Origin: Volvox africanus
Taxonomy: Eukaryota; Chlorophyta; Chlorophyceae; Chlamydomonadales; Volvocaceae
Assembly (NCBI GenBank): GCA_030268105.1
Contig: BSDZ01000014.1
Location: forward strand, 2,066,501-2,130,500
Length of the DNA stretch: 64,000 nt
Direction of reading: 5' to 3'
The position numbers and the translations under genes were made by a program. This document shows positions 54,923-64,000 of this stretch, piece by piece (position 1 is the first letter of the stretch; the number at the start of each line of letters is the position of its first letter). A model generated the notes under the pieces. It was not told the origin of the DNA. It was given only the letters and a program-made list of their open reading frames with translations, and ran no database searches.

Positions 54923-57578
54923 ATGACTCCATGGCTAGTAGCAGCTATGCGATCCGGCGACCTGCAGGTGAAAGGCTCTCTCTGCTCACTCCACTTCTCC
55001 AAGAGCTCAAATTACCTCTTGCTTACATAAAAAATAAACATATGATTTTGAACTCATATGTTTCATGTGTAATTGTTGCCGTGCATCACGCATCGCTTCT
55101 TAAAAACGCTGCGAGCTCGCCGCTGGGCCTCGCCGCGCCTGTTGCAGCTCAAATTTCTTCGCTCCTCCTCATCCGGGGAAGTCAAACGTCATGATCTATC
55201 ATGATCTCAGCGAGATTTTCGGACAAGAAAGGATATCTTTTCATCTGAAAGTTTGTCTGACTACGACCTGACGACGCTACCTGTACCTTCCTACATCCTG
55301 CCATACGTCCCACAGGACCCCAACGCAACTCGCGCCACACCGCCTCATGCGGCCGAACAGATTCTACGAGCAGCGCGTCAGAAGCACACCAATAACAAGT
55401 CGGTTAACGTCCATGGCGTCCGAAAGTCCACCAACCATAGACATCGTATCGGTATGTCCAGGCTCCAATTTGGAGACGGCGAGGAGGAGTCATGCGTCCG
55501 ATCCTTACAGCAATTTCCCGCTTTCGAAACGACCCCAGAGGTCGTTCCCGAACGGTGTGAGATCATTCCTGCCACACGAACCATGTCTAGGGCGCTCTTG
55601 GCAACGCGCTCCTCAGATTCGGATTCGGATTCGGATTTGACTTTGACTTTGGGTATAAGCGGCGCAAAGGATACCGATGATGGACCAATTTTAAAGGGGC
55701 TGTACGATCATCGAAGGCTCGTATGCGAAAGCTCGGTTTCTGCGCGGATGGTCGCAGCCTATAGTGAATCTCATGACGTCCTACGTCGATACCCATCACA
55801 ACAATTGTCCGGAGGAATTGCACAGCAGTAACACCAGCAACAACAATTGCGACAACAGCAGCTCAACTCGCAATATGACAGCGTAGGTCAGTGCGAGGTT
55901 GTACCTTCACCGCCACCGTTGCCGTTGCCGTCGCCGTCGCCATCACCGTCGCCGTCGCCGTTGCCGCAACAGCCACCGCCGCAGCGGCGACTGGACTCTA
56001 TGGGTCGACCCACAGACAGCAGCAGCTCGCGCAGCTGTAGTGCTGCCACTGACCCTCGTACGGCCCCTCCACTTAACCTTTCCCATCGGCCTTTGGTGGC
56101 GGCCGCGACCCCCTCCTCAACCTGCCTTTCCCATCCGCCCGTACGTTGCCCCCAAGGCCCGCCGCCGCTTCAACGAGTCAACCAGATGCTCAAGCACCAA
56201 CGGGCGACCAGAGACAGGCCATGACAGCAGCGGCGATGCCGCGGACATTGAGGCCGTCGAGGCCGTCATTAGTCATAGCGGCAGCGGCAGCGGCATTTTC
56301 CGACCGCCGCACTCCCTCACAAGCCGAAAAAACCAGTCACCGCTTCCATCACCACCGCAGCAGCAAGAACTTGTCTCCGCAATCACCAGCAGCAGCACCA
56401 GCAGCACCAACAGCACCAACAGCAGGATTGGGGGCGGACGGGCCGCCCTAGCCGTCCAAGTGGGCTCTTCCACAGTCTTTCCGGGAGACTCTTTACAAGC
56501 GCCGAAACGCCCCGGCGCCTGCACCAATGCCAGCACCCGCACCCGCACCCGCACCTTCGTCAGCTCCCCGAACTCATCTACAAATCCTAGCTACCTAGCA
56601 GCAAGCCTCAGCCCCCGTGCCAGCTCCGGCCCACTACCCGGCTATCCCAGCTCCATCCCAAGTTTCAGTTCCAGTCTTGTGAGCCCACGTCAGGCAGGCC
56701 TGTCGCTGGCGAGCCCCAACCCGTTCTCCGTTCAGGGCACCGTCTTTGGGAAGGCTGAAGACGTGGCCCCTCCTAGCGGCCGTTTCTCCCCCGCTGCCGC
56801 CACCGCCGCCAGCACGATCAAGCGGGCCGCCAGCCCGGCTCTTTCGTTCTCATCGTTGCCGCCCAACTCGCCTTTCTTGCAATGGCCGACACTCGCCTCC
56901 ATGTACTCGTCGGCACCTAATAGCCGTGGCAGTGGCAGTGGCAGCGGCAGTGGCAGCGGCAATGGCAGTGGCAGTGGCGGCGGTAATGTTGGCGGTGGTG
57001 GCGGCGGTGGAGTCGTCCGCGGCCTGTCCCGTACCCGGACCGCAATCGGCTGTGAGGTGTTGTCACACGTACCGCCAACGATGCGAGGCGCCGGGGTCGG
57101 TGCAGGTGCAGTCAGCGGGGCCCTAGACGGCTGGACCCGCCGCGTACCGAGTCAGCAGGCCTTGCGTCGTACTCTCACCAACTTGTCACAATCGTCGTAC
57201 ATGTACGATCAACCTGCTGCTACGGCACTGGCGGGTCTGGATGGCCGCGGAATGACCCGTGGGCCTGAGTGGGGTACGAGTAGCAGCCAGGAAGTCGAGG
57301 GAGGAGGGGGCCGCCACGGCCATGGCCATGGCCACGGTCGCGGCGGCGGCGGTGGCGGCGGCGAGGGCGATGCGGCGTCAGGGGCGGCGGTGGTGCCGCC
57401 GCCGCCGCCGCGAGCACCAGCAGCTTCGGAGCCTGCGTCTGCGCCCTGCGAGAGCAGCTGCGCGGTTCCAGATAAGCAGTCCCGGCCCGCAGTCCTTGCT
57501 GCGCTGTTGGGCGGGACCTTCGACGGCCTCATTACGGGAGATCACGTGTTGCATTGCGGCTCAGATTCCGTTGGCTGA
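54923..57578 (+). CDS. Tandem family member 2 (disrupted by stop and frame change, or extra intron)
   Basis: Exon 1, 54923-54967, encodes M-T-P-W-L-V-A-A-M-R-S-G-D-L-Q; exon 2 starts at 55316 in phase 0 with a helix (AEQILRAARQKHTNNKS), GMSRLQFGDGE and ATRTMSRALL, close to member 1. In that frame a TAA at 55829-55831 interrupts a Gln-rich tract. The same frame then continues to the family motif QRVNQMLKHQR and stops at 56222-56224. The C-terminal part, including LDGWTRRVPSQQALRRT, is in another frame, open from 55899 to 57578. Homology to member 1 on both sides shows a real frame change near 56200. A GTAACA donor at 55829 and an AG ending at 56194 would remove both defects as a 366-bp intron, but would also remove the conserved RVNQML motif. 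The gene is either a young pseudogene, an intronised paralog, or affected by sequence errors. The function is unknown. Confidence 0.6.
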
Positions 57579-61927
<4,349 letters not shown>

Positions 61928-64000
61928 ATGGTTCCATGGTCTATATCAGCCGTTAAAAATGGCGATGTTCAGGTATGACCCGCTATCTTCCTGTGCCTTG
62001 GTAAAGCTATTACGTAACTGATGTGCTACACGTCATGTGATACATTGTTTACATTTTTAATATTATATTGTATCGTCATTTAAACCATTCAAGAAATATC
62101 ATAGCCGATCATGATGGGGCTGGTCCAACTGTGGATTGCTTCGCAGGCCCTCGGCCCTAGACTTTTAGTCAATCACATCACAAAGCTAACATATTTTTTT
62201 ATCAGAACTCCTTGCATTTGTTTCAGGGGCGCTTTTGAGGTGTGCCTTGTTCCTGATGTCATGGCATTTTCGGATTTCGTTGCCGTGCAGGAACCTTCCC
62301 GTGTCCCCTTCAAGCCACGGGAAGCCGAGCAAGTCCTTAGCGAGGCGTGGATGAGGCACGCCGATTCAAAATCCGGCATCAACAGCAAGCCCAGCACATA
62401 TCGACCGCAAATCGGACTGTCTAGATACCAGTTCGGCGATGGCGAATACCAAGCCAGCGTCGCTTTCTTCCAACAACACCATGAAAGGCAAGCCGAACAT
62501 GAGCCTTTACCGGCTATGCTCGAGCTAGTGCAGACGACCAGAACACTGGCGCGGACGATGCGGAACCGTCTGACGACTGGTTGTGGTCAGGTCGGCAGCG
62601 GCAGCGGCAGCGGTGGCGGCAACGGTGGAGGATGCAGGAGTGGGCCCATGAGCCTCGCCTCTCTCCGCCGGCGCCATTCCGCCGGCACCCACAATAATAT
62701 CGCCGCGCAAATGTTCAACAGTTCCTCAGGTGGATCTGCTGACGGAGGCGCTGACGAATGTGGCCGAGGCCGAGGTTGCAACCCCGAGCGTGACCCCGAT
62801 GACTCCGAAGGAGTGCAGGAATTCAATGACTCTGACTCTGATTCGGAGGACGATGAGGATGATGAGGGGGACGATGACGATAAAGAGCCTGACGGCGGCG
62901 GCATGGCTGAGGTGTCTGTGGGCTCCAGCAACGTGAATAGTCATGCATTTGGCAACCCGCGCAGCTGCAGAGCGGCGGCGGCGGCGGTGGCGGCAATAGC
63001 GGCGACGGTGACGGTGACGGCAGGCGGCCTAACGGCTGTCGGGTCTGTCAAAAACCATCATCATCATCATTATCATCCATCCAATCCAAACAGATCCAGC
63101 AGTCCCGGGCTGGAGGGGCTTTATCGAGCTGCTCTTCCGCAAAGTCTCTGGAGCGCCTTTCAACCAGCGGACGCGAATGGAGCACGTAGCACCAGCTGCG
63201 GCGCTGGCGATGAGGGATATGACGATGGTGATGGTGGCGGGGATGGCGGAAAGTTCTGCCATGAGGTCCTGCCACCCGGACGGCGCAGGAGCGCATTCAC
63301 TGCCGCCGCCACCGCCGCCGCCGCCGCCGGGGGCGGAGGCGGTGGCGACACCGCTGCTACTTTCTCAGCGCAACGCCCCGCTGTCCATCGTCGAGCGACC
63401 CTTTGCGTGATGCCGCCATCCGTTCCTTCCGATGGTGCCGCCAGCGGCGGCGCCGGTGGTCTGTCCTCACCGCCACGAAGAGAGATGCAACCCGGCTCCG
63501 TTGATGATGTCGTACAGCTTGACCGCGTCAGCCAGATGCTTCAGGATCTACGTATCGCGAAGCAACACCAACCCGGCAGCGTCTCCGCCATTGCCCTCAA
63601 CGGCAACGGCCGCCAGCGGCGAACATCCCGCACCGCTGCTGCCATCAGTGGCGGCGGCGGCGGCGGCAGGAATGAGGCAGCAGCTGCCGCTGCAGGTGGT
63701 AGCGTCAAGCCTGAACGCCGCCGCAGCGCTTTTGGTCAGGCTGATGCCGGCAGCTCCGATGGCGGGCAGTGCTACGGTAACTTACGACGGGAGTCCCACC
63801 TTCAGCCGCATACTCAATTCTCGCACCCGCAGTTGCAACTTCAGGCCGCTGCCGCCGCATCCCCCTCCTTTCCAACTTCGGCGGTGTCGCCGCTGCAGGC
63901 CGCGGCATCAGCGGAGGCGACGCTCACCGGAGGACGGAAGGCGGTTTGCCCCGGCCCCGGCCCCAGCGACGGCCCTTCGGTTTCGGAGCTCGCCGTACTT
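61928..64000 (+). CDS. Tandem family member 3 (partial, runs off right edge)
   Basis: Exon 1, 61928-61972, encodes M-V-P-W-S-I-S-A-V-K-N-G-D-V-Q. Exon 2 starts at 62291 in phase 0 and is open for 570 codons to the window end. Conserved features in order: a helix AEQVLSEAWMRHADSKS, GLSRYQFGDGE (about residues 57-67), TTRTLARTMRNRL, and later DRVSQMLQDLRIAKQHQ (about 63520-63570). Between them lie a Gly/Ser tract, an acidic DSDSDSEDDEDDEGDDDD stretch, poly-Ala and a His run. Identity to members 1 and 2 is confined to the motifs, so this is the most diverged copy. No domain was recognised. A second open frame across 62950-63180 reads as Ser-rich sequence, so a local frame error there cannot be excluded. 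Confidence 0.72.

Overview
The window is nuclear DNA of a green alga, most likely a volvocine chlorophyte (Chlamydomonas/Volvox/Gonium type). The reasons are many short exons separated by introns of 100-500 bp full of GT/CA, GA and purine-rich repeats; GC-rich coding sequence beside AT-rich spacers; long Ala/Gln/Gly/Pro homopolymers in proteins; TGTAA poly(A) signals after stop codons; a TTTTAGGG-type telomere-like tract; and a plant-type calcium-dependent protein kinase. Gene models were built by hand from GT-AG splice sites and were accepted only where reading phase matched across every junction.

Layout. (1) 1-14.3 kb: two class I cyclic-nucleotide phosphodiesterase (PDE) paralogs in head-to-head orientation. 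The left copy (minus strand) runs off the window; the right copy (plus strand, 15 exons, about 716 aa) is complete. Their upstream exons are diverged, but the first 1.1 kb of the window is a nearly identical inverted copy, introns included, of 11.15-12.26 kb. (2) 14.3-18.1 kb: spacer, then a 334-codon low-complexity ORF. (3) 18.2-33.4 kb: one very large plus-strand gene, at least 28 exons and about 1,730 aa, with a coiled-coil and Gln-rich N-terminal half, beta-rich modules resembling CCDC17-type proteins, and a Pro/Gly/Met/Gln-rich tail. (4) 34.75-37.4 kb: a Pcf11-like mRNA 3'-end processing factor with an N-terminal CTD-interacting domain. (5) 38.7-44.6 kb: a calcium-dependent protein kinase with four EF-hand positions, two of them degenerate. 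(6) 46.7 kb to the right edge: three tandem members of an unrecognised family, spaced 7-8 kb apart and sharing a 15-codon first exon, an F-G-D-G-E motif and an R-V-x-Q-x-L motif. The middle copy is disrupted and the third is cut by the window end.

There is no sign of a shared pathway across the window. PDE and CDPK are both second-messenger enzymes (cyclic nucleotides and calcium), and the CCDC17-like gene may be ciliary, but that link is inference. The best leads for something undescribed are the tandem three-gene family, the introns whose ends carry complementary GTACG / CGTACAG sequences (introner-like), the young inverted duplication or gene conversion between the PDE genes, and a perfect 22-bp hairpin in a CDPK intron.
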